From NCBI GenBank assembly GCA_019054805.1, contig JAHQIY010000002.1, positions 4,588,001-4,652,000 of the forward strand: a DNA stretch of 64,000 nt. Direction: 5' to 3'. A program made the position numbers and the translations under genes. Shown piece after piece: positions 22,880-34,769 of the stretch. Below the pieces are notes generated by a model that saw nothing but the letters and a program-made list of their open reading frames with translations, searched no databases and was not told the DNA's origin. Numbering within the stretch: position 1 is the first letter of the stretch; every line of letters starts with the position of its first letter. The DNA comes from Brachionus manjavacas. Lineage: Eukaryota; Rotifera; Eurotatoria; Ploima; Brachionidae.

Positions 22880-24540
22880 CTTATAAAATTTTTAATTTCT
22901 TAAAAAAAAAATTATAAAATTAAAACCTGATTGATGTTTTATTTTTTCCTTTGGACTCATAATAAGATTTTTTTTAACTTTAATTTTAATTTTTCAAATA
23001 AAGCAAATATTTTTGTTTAGATTAAGCTTTGTTTTTAAATCCGATTCCGAATTATTAATGCGTAAATAGTCAGACTTTCGATAGTTCCACAGAACTTGGA
23101 TATGGAAATAGAAAGCAGTTTTTTAATCTAAAATCTTTGAATTTAAAATTTAAATATAAAGAAAAGCCAATTATATTGGTGGAGGTGGTCAAAAAATCGT
23201 TTTACTATCTATCTTCGGTTAAATCATTAATCATTTTGCTTACTTTATTTAAAAAAATTAATACAAGATTTTAACTTTTTTCGAATTTATTAGTTTTATA
23301 AAATGCCTTAAAACAAAAAAAGGTCAAAAAATTATTTTTTTAAATAAAATTAAAAAAATTTTTTTAAAATAAATTAACTAAAAATTAAATTAAATTAATT
23401 CCTATATTTTTTCAAATTAAATTTTTAAACTATTAATTTTTTTTTAAACCTTTGTAGAAGAAATTAAGGGTTCAAATCTTGTAATAATGAAAAGTGAGCT
23501 CGAAATTTCCCTTCAGAATTTTGTTTAGGAATCTTCCAAAAAAAAACTGTGATTAGAGGTTAACCTTAATATAACAAATAAATAAATTAAATAAACAAAT
23601 TCGATCATGTGATCGAATCAATTTCGTTTATAAATTTAATTTAATTTTTTTAATTCTGATTTTCCTCTAATTAATAATGAATTAATTTAGATGTATTTTT
23701 AAATAAATCAGATTTCAGTTTAAAAATATCAATAATTTAAGCATTTATCAAATATACATCTTTTAATTATAGAAACAAAAAAATGTGATTTTACAAATTT
23801 TTTTAAATTATAGTAATTTTTTATTTTTACTTGGTATTTTTGTTAAATTTGAATTCATTGACAATTATTTTAAATATTTCAGTTCTTTAAACATATTTAA
23901 AATAAAAAACTAAGGAAGTATAAAATTTGAACTGGAAGCAAAGAAATTTTTTTAGCTTTGGATACTTTGTTGACTGGCTTGGAAAATTTTTTTAAAAATA
24001 TTGAGACATACTCCATGCTTAAATTTTTCTCTAAAATATTAATTTCATGATTTAATCAAAGTTTTTTGCAATATGATTGCAGACTTTTCTGAAGATTTAT
24101 CATTTTTTTTACATTCAGGAAACCTAAAGTGTAAAGCATTTGTTACAAATTAATTACAAATAAATAAATTAATGGCTAGATATTAAATTTTGACACTAAA
24201 AAAAATTGATTTTTAGACGTTAAATTGATAACCTTAAATTTATATTTAAATTTTTTCAAAAAAAAAGAAGTTAACAAGATCAGTGGTACGATTTTCTATA
24301 TTTATAAAATGATAACTGAATAAATTGTTTTTCAACTATAAATATAATACTGATCTTAATTCTTTAGAATTTTTTAAAAATCTATTTCAACTAGCTGAAA
24401 TATTCAATTTTTTCTTTTAATTGAAAACTTTAACAAATTAGCTTTTTAAATAATTTTTAAATTGATTTTTTGGTAGATTTTAAATGTCAAATATTTGTTT
24501 ATGAAATGAAATTTTTAAAGAAAAATACCAATAACTAAAA
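22880..24540. other. AT-rich intergenic DNA, no gene seen
   Basis: Only low-complexity A/T sequence. Confidence 0.5.
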
Positions 24541-24544
24541 TGTG

Positions 24545-24680
24545 TAAAAACTGTAATACCTGTTGGTGTACTTAAAGCAAGAGTTTGAGGAGTTATACCA
24601 GTTATCATTCGACAAAACGATTCCATTGCAAGTATTTGAAAGTTCATTTGGTTTGTGACATTTGAATATTTACGAAAACT
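24545..24680 (-). other. Possible isolated exon, unknown gene
   Basis: On the minus strand, between an acceptor-like TTTGTAAAG near 24680 and a donor-like GTATTA near 24557, two overlapping frames stay open across a GC-richer patch. One includes QILAMESFCRMITGITPQ, the other NDNWYNSSNSCFKY. The flanks are extremely A/T-rich. I cannot match either frame to a family or join further exons. Confidence 0.25.
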
Positions 24681-24689
24681 TTACAAAGT

Positions 24690-26060
24690 GTAAAAAAAAT
24701 TATTTCAAAATTCAATTTTAAAAAGCAAAATCTAAATTTTATTTTTAAAACTCTGAGAATGGCTAAGTTTTAGATAAAACGATTAACACAAAATAAATAT
24801 TTTAATTTTGATAGTAGAAGCAAAAATCAATTTTTGATCAAACTTTAGGTCAAATGAACAGGAAATAGACAAAAGAGAGAAGAAAAAAGAATTTTGTAAA
24901 ATTATTTGCTTGATACTACAAAATAAAACAAAAATACATGTTATTATTTTTTTAGTTCTAGTAAGATAAAGGTCACTAAGATTTTCTAAAACTAAAAAAC
25001 TGTTCAACAAAAATTGATTTTAATTGAACCAGTGACTGTATTGAAAGATTTTTAAACTTGCATATTTTACAACTGCTTAAGGGTCACCTTTTTATGTCAT
25101 ATTATCACTTATAATAAAAACGACTTTCTTTGGATAATTCAGGTATCTTTTCCGTCAATAGAGCCCTTGATGTCATCTAATAGAATAATTTTTTTCTGTT
25201 AAAATTTTAATTTATTAGAAAAATTTTTCGTTAAACATTTTTGTTAGTTTTTTTAACTGCTGGCAGAAATTGGGAAGAATAGTTTTTGATTGCCAAATCT
25301 GCTGGTCTTGTGACCATTCGCCAAATGAATGATTCAAATTACGGCCAATATTATAGTCGTACGTAATTTCATTAATTATTTAAATTCTGGAAAATGAAAT
25401 TTTAATTAATAAAGTAATAAAAAAGAGCATCCGTAGCGAAAAATCTTAATCATTAAATGAAATGAATCTTGAAACAATATTTAAAAGCAAATGCAAAATA
25501 ATATAAAAAGCTTCGCAATTTCTTTAGCTTTAAATTTTGATGTGCGCTGATTACAAATTCAAACAATGATAAAATTCGGCCAAGTAAAGGAAAAATTGTT
25601 GAATTGGAACAGAAATCTACAGAAAATCTACATTAACATGGTGATACTAGGTAATTTAAATTTTAAAATAGTATTTTTGGTTAAATATGCCATTTAATAG
25701 ACATTCATTATTCAAAATGCAAACTAATTTTATTTTGGTTAGTTAATGTAATTTTAAAGTATATCAAATGTTTGGATGATCAAAACAAGTATAAATGAAA
25801 TCAACGATGATTCACAATGCAAAACAAAGCTAAAACAACTATTCTGGTAAAAGTAAAAGCAAAAAAAGATCAAGAGATGAGTTGCATAAAAGGTCCTTCA
25901 TAAATAAAATTCTTTTTTAATAACCTTAAGGTCTTTTGTGAAGCAAAGCAAATAGTATTTGTTCTACCCTGACCTAACAAAAAGCGCCAACTTAGAATCA
26001 TATCTATCATCATAAAACTAAGTGCCTGAAGAATGAAGAAGTCTAAAATTGTCTTTTTTC
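24690..26060. other. AT-rich intergenic DNA, no gene seen
   Basis: No supported feature. The 75-codon minus frame near 24783-25010 is low-complexity hydrophobic sequence and probably chance. Confidence 0.45.
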
Positions 26061-26069
26061 TATTCTAGC

Positions 26070-27060
26070 GGATAATGAGGATACGCTCATCTCCTGTTCT
26101 AGTACTGTTTTGAGCTACGGCTCCGATCTGACTCAAAGGTAACTGCATCGAGCTGATAATCTACACCAACCCTAGGCAGGTCTGTCACTATTGAACAGTG
26201 TTATATTTAAGAAAACTTGATTTAATGTTTAATTCAGAGCAATTGGGATTGAAAAATTGCAAAGAGCTATTTCGAAGTTCTCCACATCGCAGCGTACGAA
26301 AATCGCTACTCCGTCACCACGGACCACTACCCTGTCCTGAATGTCTTGTTGTTTTCCAGGAATCTGATGCCAAAGGTATTGAACAAAGTTTCGGTAATGA
26401 GAATAACGTGCTTTTAATGATTTTTTGTCGCTTGACGGTTAAGCTCCTATCTCCTATATTAGACCAGACTTGTTTTTAAGTCACAAGTCTTAATTCAAGT
26501 CAAGTCAATGACTTAAATTTTTTTTTTTTAAATGTGACAATTGTTGCTGATCGATTTTTTTATATACTTTTTCCAAACAAATACAAAATAAATAGAAAAA
26601 TTTTTTTTTTAACTCTTTTATTCATTTTATTTTTAATAGTGTTGATAAATTCACCAAATTTTTGGTTTTATTTAATCGAAATAAAAAGTATTTCATCGTT
26701 TTCAAATGAAACGATTACAACCAGATTTTGTACAGCACCAACAGTGATATTTCTAGTTTAGACTGACTTAGACTTAAAACTGTGACTTAGACTTAAAACT
26801 GTGACTTAAAAACAAGTCTGTATCAGACCATGTGCAACATAAGCCACTATTATCGTCTCTCTTCTTGGCTTGCTCTCGCTGAGACTTTAATTTCTGTATT
26901 TGATCGGGCTGGCTCTTGACGACTGTCACCAGTGCCATCTTGTGATCTACGTGTTGAGTTTCTTGTCGGTTACAGAGCTGTTCCCATGAGGACTTTCCCA
27001 GTTCTCCACCATGGTTTTAAAAGTTTCGTCCATTAGGTCCGCGGCTAGAGATGCAATATT
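26070..27060 (-). mobile_element. LINE 5' fragment (coiled region and endonuclease), split by a MITE
   Basis: Minus-strand remnant in two parts, 27060-26829 and 26464-26070, separated by the MITE at 26465-26820. The first part reads FKTMVENWESPHG and, after a shift, DQIQKLKSQREQAKKRDD, a coiled ORF1-like or linker stretch. The second resembles an apurinic-type LINE endonuclease: ITETLFNTFGIRFLENN, then RVVVRGDGVAIFV, the usual GGV.I block. Several stops and shifts are present. Composition is much richer in G/C than the flanks. Confidence 0.55.
26465..26820. mobile_element. hAT-type MITE, family C, copy 1
   Basis: 356 bp with inverted ends CAGACTTGTTTTTAAGTCAC (left) and the same series on the right. 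It is flanked by TATTAGAC (26457-26464) and TATCAGAC (26821-26828), an 8-bp target duplication with one mismatch. The sub-terminal region is built of GACTTAA and AAGTC units. It interrupts the LINE endonuclease remnant. 8-bp duplications and CAG-type ends are typical of hAT elements. Confidence 0.85.
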
Positions 27061-27194
27061 AGAATAATATTGCGATTATTATTTATTTATTTTATTTAAA
27101 AATAAATAAATAAAAAATAAATAATATCTAAATCTAAACCAAAATTTATAGATTTAATTCATTTATTTAGGAATTTTTTTTCCTATCTAAGATC

Positions 27195-27660
27195 AATATT
27201 AAAAAACTATTACTAAAAAAAATTATCGGACTGAAAAAGTATACCCGTGTGAGTCCTTTGTATGTTGCGCCTAAGTTGGAATCAGTTATTGAGATCTATT
27301 TTAAACATAAAGTTTATTTTTTAGAACAGTTGATGAGATGCCCATTATGTTTTCCACTTTAGTCGTGAAAGTCAAACCACATCTGACAAGAAAAATACAT
27401 CGTTATGTGAACAACTTAAGCGTTTAGAAAAGCGCTTGTTTATAAACTGCCTAGAGTATGAATCCAAAATTGTGAAAGCCTTGATTTCATTTAGTTTTAG
27501 AAGTCTCAAAGTGGGCCTTGTAGACTCTGTAAAATTTGTTTTATCAAATTTAACTTATTATATGGAAATAAATCAAGAGTTTTTTTATCTATATAGCGTA
27601 TTAAATAATTTGTTAAAAGTTAATTATGACTTTGGATGACTAATTGTGTAAATTCTTTGA
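27195..27660 (+). mobile_element. Decayed LINE reverse transcriptase C-terminus
   Basis: Plus-strand frame reading LLKKIIGLKKYTRVSPLY, then ESVIEIYFKHKVYFLEQLM, the type of tail seen after the reverse-transcriptase domain of Jockey-like LINEs. It continues in another frame as LKRLEKRLFINCLEYESK to about 27640. Stops and a shift are present. Orientation is opposite to the neighbouring LINE pieces. Confidence 0.55.
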
Positions 27661-27754
27661 AAATTAGGAATATTTTTGTAACTAATTTTATTTTGTAATT
27701 TGAATTTTTTAATTTTTTTAATATAAATGTCAATGTGACTTAAACTTAAATAAA

Positions 27755-27772
27755 CAATAATAATAATAATAC
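27755..27772. repeat. Short AAT microsatellite
   Basis: (AAT)n of about six units just after the LINE remnant, at a position where a LINE microsatellite tail could lie. Confidence 0.55.
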
Positions 27773-27859
27773 AAGCAAAAGTGGAAAAGCTAAAGATCAT
27801 TTTCAATGAAAAAAATAAAAATAAAATTCCAAATCTTGTATTCGAAGTTTGCAAATTCG

Positions 27860-28490
27860 GCTAATTAGCATAATTGCGAGCGAATTCCAATGGAAAATAA
27901 TTTAATTTTGTAAATTTTTTTTTTTCTCATTCTTCTTTTTTATCTCTCAAAAACTTTTTTATTTTTATTTTTTTTTTTACAAATCAAAGCATTCATATTT
28001 TTTTCACTGTAAAAACTAAGCTTTTATTAAAACTTTTGTTTGCATAGAGTAACCTTTATTTACACGGGTCACTGAGCACGTGGTCGGTAATCGGTCTCAG
28101 CCAAGATAAAATAAATAATATTAAAAACCATATTTTGTTAAAATAGCATGATAATTTTTTTAAATAAAAAAAATTCTTTTATTTTTATGTTTCATTGTAC
28201 ATTTTTTTTAAAAATTAAATGGACGGTTTAGGGTCTTCCTAAAAGTAAATTTAAATTTTTTACGCCAAGATTGATTTTGGACTATGTTTTTTAACTCTAC
28301 ATCATTTTAGAAACAATTTGAATAAAGGAAATTTAAAATATTAAAATAACAATCAAAAATTGTTCACTAACATTAACCGATTTGAAATAGTTCCGAAAAC
28401 CGGTTAAGGTAATATTTTGAAACCGGTTTTTGAGAAACGTCTTACCAGCGATAATCATATAAGGTAATAGCATGAACCTTTTTTGAAAGG
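27860..28490. other. AT-rich intergenic DNA with AACCGGTT motifs
   Basis: No gene. Three closely spaced AACCG or AACCGGTT-type words at 28378-28430 stand out, but I assign no function. Confidence 0.4.
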
Positions 28491-28494
28491 CCAA

Positions 28495-30245
28495 ACCGTT
28501 CATGCCGCAATCGGTTAATCACCAACAGTTCTGGTACTAATTTCGAGAATCGTCGCTGGACTTGCTGCAGGACATATGTATCACTTCGTCGATAAGGATT
28601 CCAGGCTCCTACAGCAAATTCGAGATGGGGGCGAACAAATGACTTAAAAAGGAAATCTACTAGCTTTAAAGAGAAGTACCTAAAGTGAATCTTATTCGAC
28701 TTGCTACCATCGTTGCTCTTGCCGCTGCTCGCTTAGCCTGTTCGCTTGACTTAAGATCGCTGGTGATGATGATTCCGAGATCCCGTTCTTTAGTTGTCTT
28801 CGATACAGTATGACCTCCAAGCTTATAGTCATGACGCCTGTTGTTTGCTCCAAAATTCATTAAAACACACTTCTCTTAGTTGAAATTAGTTTGCCATGTG
28901 TCAGACCATACCAACAGTCTCTCCAGATCCAGCTGCATCTCTATCGAATCCTGTCTCTGCTCCACTGATCTGGCCAGCTTGCTATCGTCTGCGTAGAGCC
29001 TGCAAAGTGAGCTGCAGAGTTCAGGCATATCATTGATAAAGATGATGAATAGCAAAGGACCAAGCACTGATCCTTGTGGAACGCCGCTCGTGACTGGCAC
29101 CCAATCAGAAACTACTTCACCTATCACTACACGCTGTTTGCGATCGCTCAGGAAACAGCGGATCCACTTTATGAGTAAATCGGGAACACCATATGCTGCT
29201 AGTTTCACAGGTAGCAGTTCATGCGACACTTTGTCAAACGCTTTCTCAAAGTCCAAATAGATGACATCCGCCGGCTGCCTTTGACTCATGCAGTTTGTCA
29301 AGAAATCCATTGTTTCTAAAAGATTGGTAACACAAGCCTTGTGAGCCATGAAACCATGCTGTTTATCCGCGATGAGCTTGTTCTTCTCAAGATGCTTGAC
29401 GATATTATACTTAATTAGCGACTCTAACACTTTGCAAGGAACGGAGGTTGGAGAGACAGAACGATAGTTGCTTACAATAGTTCTGCTACCTTTTTTATGT
29501 ATTGGTGAAACATTAGCAATTTTCCAATCAGCAGGCACTTCCGATAAGATCAAAGACTGCTTGAAGACAAAGGAAAGTGATCCGGCTAGCGACTCAGCGC
29601 ACATTTTCAGAGCGTGTGTGTTGACCTGATCGACTCCAGCTGACTTATCACTGTTTAAGGTCCTAAGTTTTTTCAATACCATGTCAGGAGTAACGACGTC
29701 CTCAATTACAAAACACGGATCAGGTTTACCTCTCACTTGGAAATTCGACTCCGCGATTTTCACGACTTCTCTCAGGATCGGTTTCTCAAACACAGAAAAG
29801 AAGAACGAGTTAAGTCTATCGCAAATGCCTTCTTTGTCCGTAATGATTTGGTTATTCACATCCATCAAAGCTGCTATGCATTCTCTTGAAGAGAAGTGTC
29901 GGTTCATATAAGAGTATATCAGCTTTGGATTTGATTTCGAAGCTTGCGCGAGCTTTAACTCGTACTCAATGATTGCCCTCTTCACAACGTTCTTGACCCG
30001 TTTGCATAAGTCTCTGTGCTTGCTCGCTAGCTGCTCATAATGATTACCGATACATTTACGGATAAAATTTCGCCTTTTTTGACGAACCAGTGAAGCAATC
30101 TCAGGATTCCACCACGGTGGCTTGGTGTTTAGCGTTCGAATCCGCCGTCTTTTGACGAATGATTTGGAAAATGGAAAATGTGTAAGAAATCTGAGTACAA
30201 ATCATTGACGGACGTTCGCTTTAGCCGACTAAGCTTAAGCTTTTT
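28495..30245 (-). mobile_element. LINE (CR1-like) with nearly complete reverse transcriptase
   Basis: Minus-strand element, truncated at its 5' end so the endonuclease is absent. The longest frame, 29985-28876, covers most of the reverse transcriptase: WKIANVSPIHKKG, QHGFMAHKACVTNLLE, VIYLDFEKAFDKVSH (motif A), TSGVPQGSVLGPLLF (motif B) and LYADDSKLA (motif C, active site). After a TAA at 28873 the same frame continues with EKCVLMNFGANN and ERDLGIIITSDLK. A shift near 28715 leads into FKSFVRPHLEFAVGAWNPY. Upstream, KPPWWNPEIASLVRQKRR extends the homology to about 30180, with another shift near 30177. One stop and at least two shifts make this copy inactive, yet it is the youngest LINE here. 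Confidence 0.9.
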
Positions 30246-30759
30246 GAAACGGGCGATTATATGATACTAAAAACAAATCATTTCGTTTTCATCGTCTTTT
30301 TTTTTAAGTTTGAACTACTTTAGTCTCAGAGTAAGTTCTTGGTTATGGCTTATTACTCGTTTTATTTGTTTTTCGTGATTTAGGTTATATTTGAATATTT
30401 TAATAAGGAACTAAATTTTACATTATATTTTGGAATTAAAAAAATCAGCTGAAAATAAACCGTTATTTTTTTTTATAATTTTTTCACTTTAACTTTAAAA
30501 AATAAAGAAATTTGAATTGAAATGTTAAAAAATCTTTTTTTTTGTTAATCTTTTTTTAACAAAACGTGCTTTTATTTAAAATATTTTTAGTTCTTCGCAA
30601 AGAAAAATCGTTTATTAATATTATTCTTTGAATATTTAATTTATTTCATTCAATATATTTAGGAAAAAATATCAAAAATCAAAATGAAAAAATAGCTAAC
30701 AAAAAAACAATTTTCGAAAAAAAATATTATATCTCCGTCATAGAAAAAATAAATCGCGA

Positions 30760-31110
30760 AAATCAATTTACTGCCTTATGGCGTATTAAATTTTGATTAC
30801 GACTTTGTTCTACACCAAGACAATGTTCCAAAGCATAAGTCAAATGAATGTTTAGCTTTTTTGGAAAATAATTCAAAAATATTGGTATTACTCATAACTT
30901 TTACAAGTTAAAAAAAACTAATTAACGAATAAAATTAATTTTGAAAGATTCATTCTCCACCTAGATTGCCCAATTTGAACCCGATTGAGATGATTTGGCA
31001 CGAAATTATTAGAAAAATTTGCGAGTTTCAGCGATCTCTTACAGCCGAAAAATGCATTAGATAACATTTGATTAAAAAAGGAAAATAAAGAAATAATTTT
31101 CAAAAAAAAT
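30760..31110 (+). mobile_element. Tc1/mariner DDE transposase fossil
   Basis: Plus-strand frame with FVLHQDNVPKHKSNECL (second catalytic Asp block, usually QDNAP.H) and, in the same frame about 150 bp later, PPRLPNLNPIEMIWHEI (the PDLNPIE.LW block carrying the third acidic residue). Stops and roughly 20 extra codons lie between them. The first catalytic region is not readable upstream. A plausible autonomous relative of the local Tc1-type MITEs, but its ends were not found. Confidence 0.8.
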
Positions 31111-31358
31111 AGTTTTAAAGGTACGTGATTTTATCATTAAAATAGGTGCTGGCATGTCTAATTCTTAAATAAATATAAGATATTTTTCATTTAGAAAAAA
31201 ATTACTCAAAATTACCTTTTATTACATTTTTTAACAACATTTCGTGTTAAATTATCTAATAAAATGTAGAATTTCAAGTTGCGAAAAAATTTTATAAAAC
31301 TTTAAAAAATTTATTAAAAATCAAGTTTTCGTCAGTAAAATTGCAATTTTTTGGCCTA

Positions 31359-31538
31359 CAGCATTTTTGTTGTTTTTTACTTTTGTGTAATTTTACGTAA
31401 TAAAACATCAATTTACGTAGGTTAACATTTAATTACATTCTAACTTTGATGTAATTTTATATAATTTTACATTTATTGATGTAAAATTACGGAAAATGAT
31501 GTAATATTAACCGTTCAGTTGTTTAAAGTAAAACACTG
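31359..31538. mobile_element. Possible short Tc1-type MITE
   Basis: 180 bp bounded by TA on both sides, with ends CAGCATTTTTG and CAGTGTTTTAC facing inward. The interior has TTTTACGTAA and TGATGTAA units resembling family A. The terminal match is short, so this is tentative. Confidence 0.4.
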
Positions 31539-31703
31539 TACATTGAACATTCGCAGCAATTTTGAATCTAATGGTTGGAAAAATAAAAAAAAGGAATCGC
31601 GAATACATCAAATGGGACGATTGAATTAAATTGATAAAAAAATTCAGTACATAACAAAAATAAGCTGGGATAAAGTGACATAAAAATTGTACAATTTGTA
31701 GGT

Positions 31704-31709
31704 TTTATT
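31704..31709 (-). terminator. poly(A) signal of the HGSNAT gene
   Basis: AATAAA on the minus strand, about 40 bp after the stop codon. Confidence 0.6.
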
Positions 31710-31749
31710 AAAAAATATAAAAAAATTAATAAATCAAATTTCTAATCAA

Positions 31750-33570
31750 TTAAATGTTTATGAATATTTTTTTTCGATATAAATAAACCGAAACCATAAT
31801 CCACACAAAAGAACCCCAAATGCATTGCAAAAATTTTTCCTCATGCTTCCATTCTACTTTCCACTGCACTGGGAATCTTAAAAATAACAAGTCCTTTTTA
31901 AAAAACACTTATTCGATAGCAAAATTATAATAATACCTGAACCAGAACACCGATTGGCAAATATAGATAAAAATTGAGTTTAAACCAACGTGTCTAAATG
32001 GTGCTCCTGTCCATAATTTCTTATATTCTATTAAGATATAAAAAAAGGCCTGTATTAAAAAAGAAGAACTAGCTGTAACAAGAGTGAATGAATATGTCCA
32101 GATATTTTTATTAACAGGTAACCATCCATTTTTTAGATCAAATTGACACAAAACTCCGAAAAGCAAAAAAGTAATCAAAGCCCAAACAGACCAAAAGATT
32201 AATCTTTTTTTCGGGTCCTTGTAGAACAAAAGTATTCTTCCGGCTATGACACCATAATAAGCCAAGCAAATGCTAGGTAAGGTACCCCATATGCCCTCTG
32301 GTTCATATCTATCAATTTGATAGACTTTTTGGCTAATGACTAAATCCGAATAAAGATGACCATAGCCTAATATTACTTTGTCAATGTATCCAGTTGCACC
32401 ACCTGAACAATTAAAGTATTTGCCTCCATATTCGTTTCCACCTGGACCTAGGTATCCAGTTGGACAGCCTGGCACTGGAAGCAAATAAACGATCAAGAAC
32501 CAAACAAGAATCAACAAATGAATGAATAGAAAATGAGGAATTGCGAAAATAAGGTCTCTGAAATATTTTTTCCAATTGTTTGTCTCTGGTATAGAATTCA
32601 TTGGTTTCCAAAACACCAGTTCCAATGTGGCGATAAAAAAATAGCAAATTGAAATGCGCTGAAGTACTCCGAAGATTCTTGCCTCTGATATCTTAAAGTC
32701 AAAGCTGGACACAAGTATAAATCCAATTAGAAACATTTTAAAAGTACGGTAGGCGATTCTGTAAAATATTTTCAAACGCTTTGACTCAGGTTTAGCCAGC
32801 ATTGAATTCATAGAAATAGGTACCGAAACTCCCATAATAAACAAAAACCACGGAAATACAAAAGCAGACAGATTTAGACCTGACCAAGCACAGTGATAAA
32901 AAAATGTGCCCCAACCATATTGATTAAATATCATTACAATAATACTCAAGCCTCTAAATGTATCAATTGAATCAAAGCGTTCTTTTTTCTTTACCACTTT
33001 TTTTCCAGAGTCTAAATTTATTTCTTCTTTAGGCTCAATTCGACTTCTAGTTAAAATTGATTTCAGTCTGTCATAATATTTTTCAACCAAATTCATTGCA
33101 ATTAATAAGACTAAAATAAGTGGTATACCGTAAAAAAGAACTCGATAAATATTATTCGGTTTTACGGTATTTATCACAGAACAATTTGATTTATCATTGA
33201 TACTTATTCTATAAATTCCACATTCACCAAATTGATCATAAGTAAATTTAGGACAAATTATTCGTTCAGTTTGATTTTGTCTATTCTTTTGAGTTAATTG
33301 AATTTGGTATGAAAAATTGGGATCAAATTCTCCATAGGCAACAAAGCGGGAGGAATTTTTTGGATCTGGCCGTAAAGAAGAAAGGTATAATAAATTGCAC
33401 TCGGTACAATCGGTAAACTGATATTCTAGGTGTATTTGTTGATTAAATAAATCAACATTAAAGGCTTCAACTTCCAGCAATGATTTTACATCAACGCATT
33501 TCCAGTCATTAGAGAATACAGATGAAATTGAATTTAAAATGAATGCAATAAAGAAAAAATTAAGCATCAT
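31750..33570 (-). CDS. HGSNAT: Heparan-alpha-glucosaminide N-acetyltransferase
   Basis: Lysosomal multipass enzyme that passes acetyl from cytosolic acetyl-CoA to terminal glucosamine of heparan sulfate in the lumen; its loss causes Sanfilippo C in humans. Exons 33570-31937 and 31876-31750 are joined over a 60-bp intron in phase 2, giving 586 residues. I start at the ATG at 33570 because the frame upstream has no ATG; this gives a hydrophobic signal peptide. A luminal Cys-rich domain comes first, then DSIDTFRGLSIIVM opens the transmembrane core. HCAWSGL carries the His that is the catalytic residue in the family. Further diagnostic blocks are FVFPWFLFIMG, LLPVPGCPTGYLGPGG and WTGAPFRHVGLNS. 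The second exon supplies the conserved tail FPVQWKVEW and YLYRKKIF, which a single-exon reading would lose. Confidence 0.96.
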
Positions 33571-33599
33571 GATAAAAATATTTTTTATCAATTCTTTTC

Positions 33600-34290
33600 T
33601 TTAATATCGTTAAAAATTTATTTTTTAGAGTCATAAGGTAAAAATTATTCTTAAATTAAAAAAGTTTAAATAAAACTCATTATTTACACTTAAAATTTCC
33701 ATTTTCCTAGTAACAATGGTATTTATCTGTATTACTGGGTGTATAAAAGCTCTTAAAATGATTTTATCTTTGGTTTTAGAGTCTTATGATAAAGCATAGA
33801 TAAAATTTGAGTTTACTCTTTCTAATGTCAAATGGCTTTTTTTATGGCAACTAAAATAAGTAACTTGTGAAAAAAAAAAAAAACTAAATTTTTGGAAAAA
33901 ATAACCATGCACTCAAAAAATCCTCAAATTATAAATTTTACATCAAGTTGTCTTTCGGAAATTGCTAGTAAAATCCATCTTGTTTCGTTTTTCAGAAATT
34001 AAATAATCTTCTTTTAATGTTTGATTTAGTTATGGTCTAATATTGGAGTTACTCAAGCAAAGTAAATTTTGATATCAATGAAATTACCTTTTTTTACGTA
34101 AAAAATGGTAAATTTACTAATAGTTTTCAATATTTTACGTAAATTGTTGTCAAAATAAAAATGTCCAAAACATTGAAAAATTTTGACGTTTTTTTTTAAA
34201 ACTGAGATTTTAATAAAATTTGCAAATTTTTCAAATCAAAATCTAAATAAACAGTTTTTTTAAAAGAGAAAACAATATAAAATTATCATT
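33600..34290. other. AT-rich intergenic DNA with a family A MITE fragment
   Basis: Region upstream of HGSNAT. At about 34090-34150 it carries TTTTTTTACGTAAAA, GGTAAATTTAC and ATTTTACGTAAATTGTTGT, matching the interior of the Tc1-type MITEs. No ends are visible, so it is a broken copy. Confidence 0.45.
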
Positions 34291-34299
34291 AAGTGAGTT

Positions 34300-34640
34300 C
34301 ACTGTCATGTTGTCGATGTGTAAGTCCATTGAACATGCTTGGTCGTCTAAAATAAAGGAAAAGGAAGCTGCCGCTTGGTTAAATCAAACGAGTCCGTTGG
34401 AGCCACGATTGAGAAATCCTTTCCCGAGTCATCATCGATCGCCCCCAACTGGTTCTAGGAAGCATCAGTAAACCATACTCTCCTTAATCTAGGGTATTTC
34501 CTAATTTTAGCCTGTCAATATGTAAAATAAGGCTCATGTCCCACCAGTATTCTCTTCTAGTGGAAACCATCATTTTTAGGAAAATGTTAATAACGGGACC
34601 TATCAATGTGCAATTATGAGGTTATCCAAATTACCATATG
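34300..34640 (-). mobile_element. RNase H remnant of a DIRS-like or Gypsy-like retrotransposon
   Basis: On the minus strand three short frames line up in the order expected for a retroelement RNase H. STRREYWWDMSLIL resembles the R..WW lead-in of DIRS/Ngaro elements; RRVWFTDAS and QLGAIDDDSGKDFS follow as the TDAS..GWGA block; then LHIDNMTV ends it, like the DN.TAV block. At least two frame changes and stops separate them. Composition is clearly richer in G/C than its flanks. Confidence 0.55.
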
Positions 34641-34769
34641 TGAACTGTGTAAAATTAAGGACGATACTGAGAGCGGAGAAGTCGGCAATGGGTCTCAATT
34701 AGAATAAAATAATAAAAGGAAGAAGATTGGTCAAACACTTAAAAAGGCATTAAAACATGAAGATAATGG

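Noticed and set aside
31909..31936. HGSNAT ending with FRYYYNFAIE
   Set aside because: This is intron read-through; splicing at GTATTA adds the conserved FPVQWK...YRKKIF tail.
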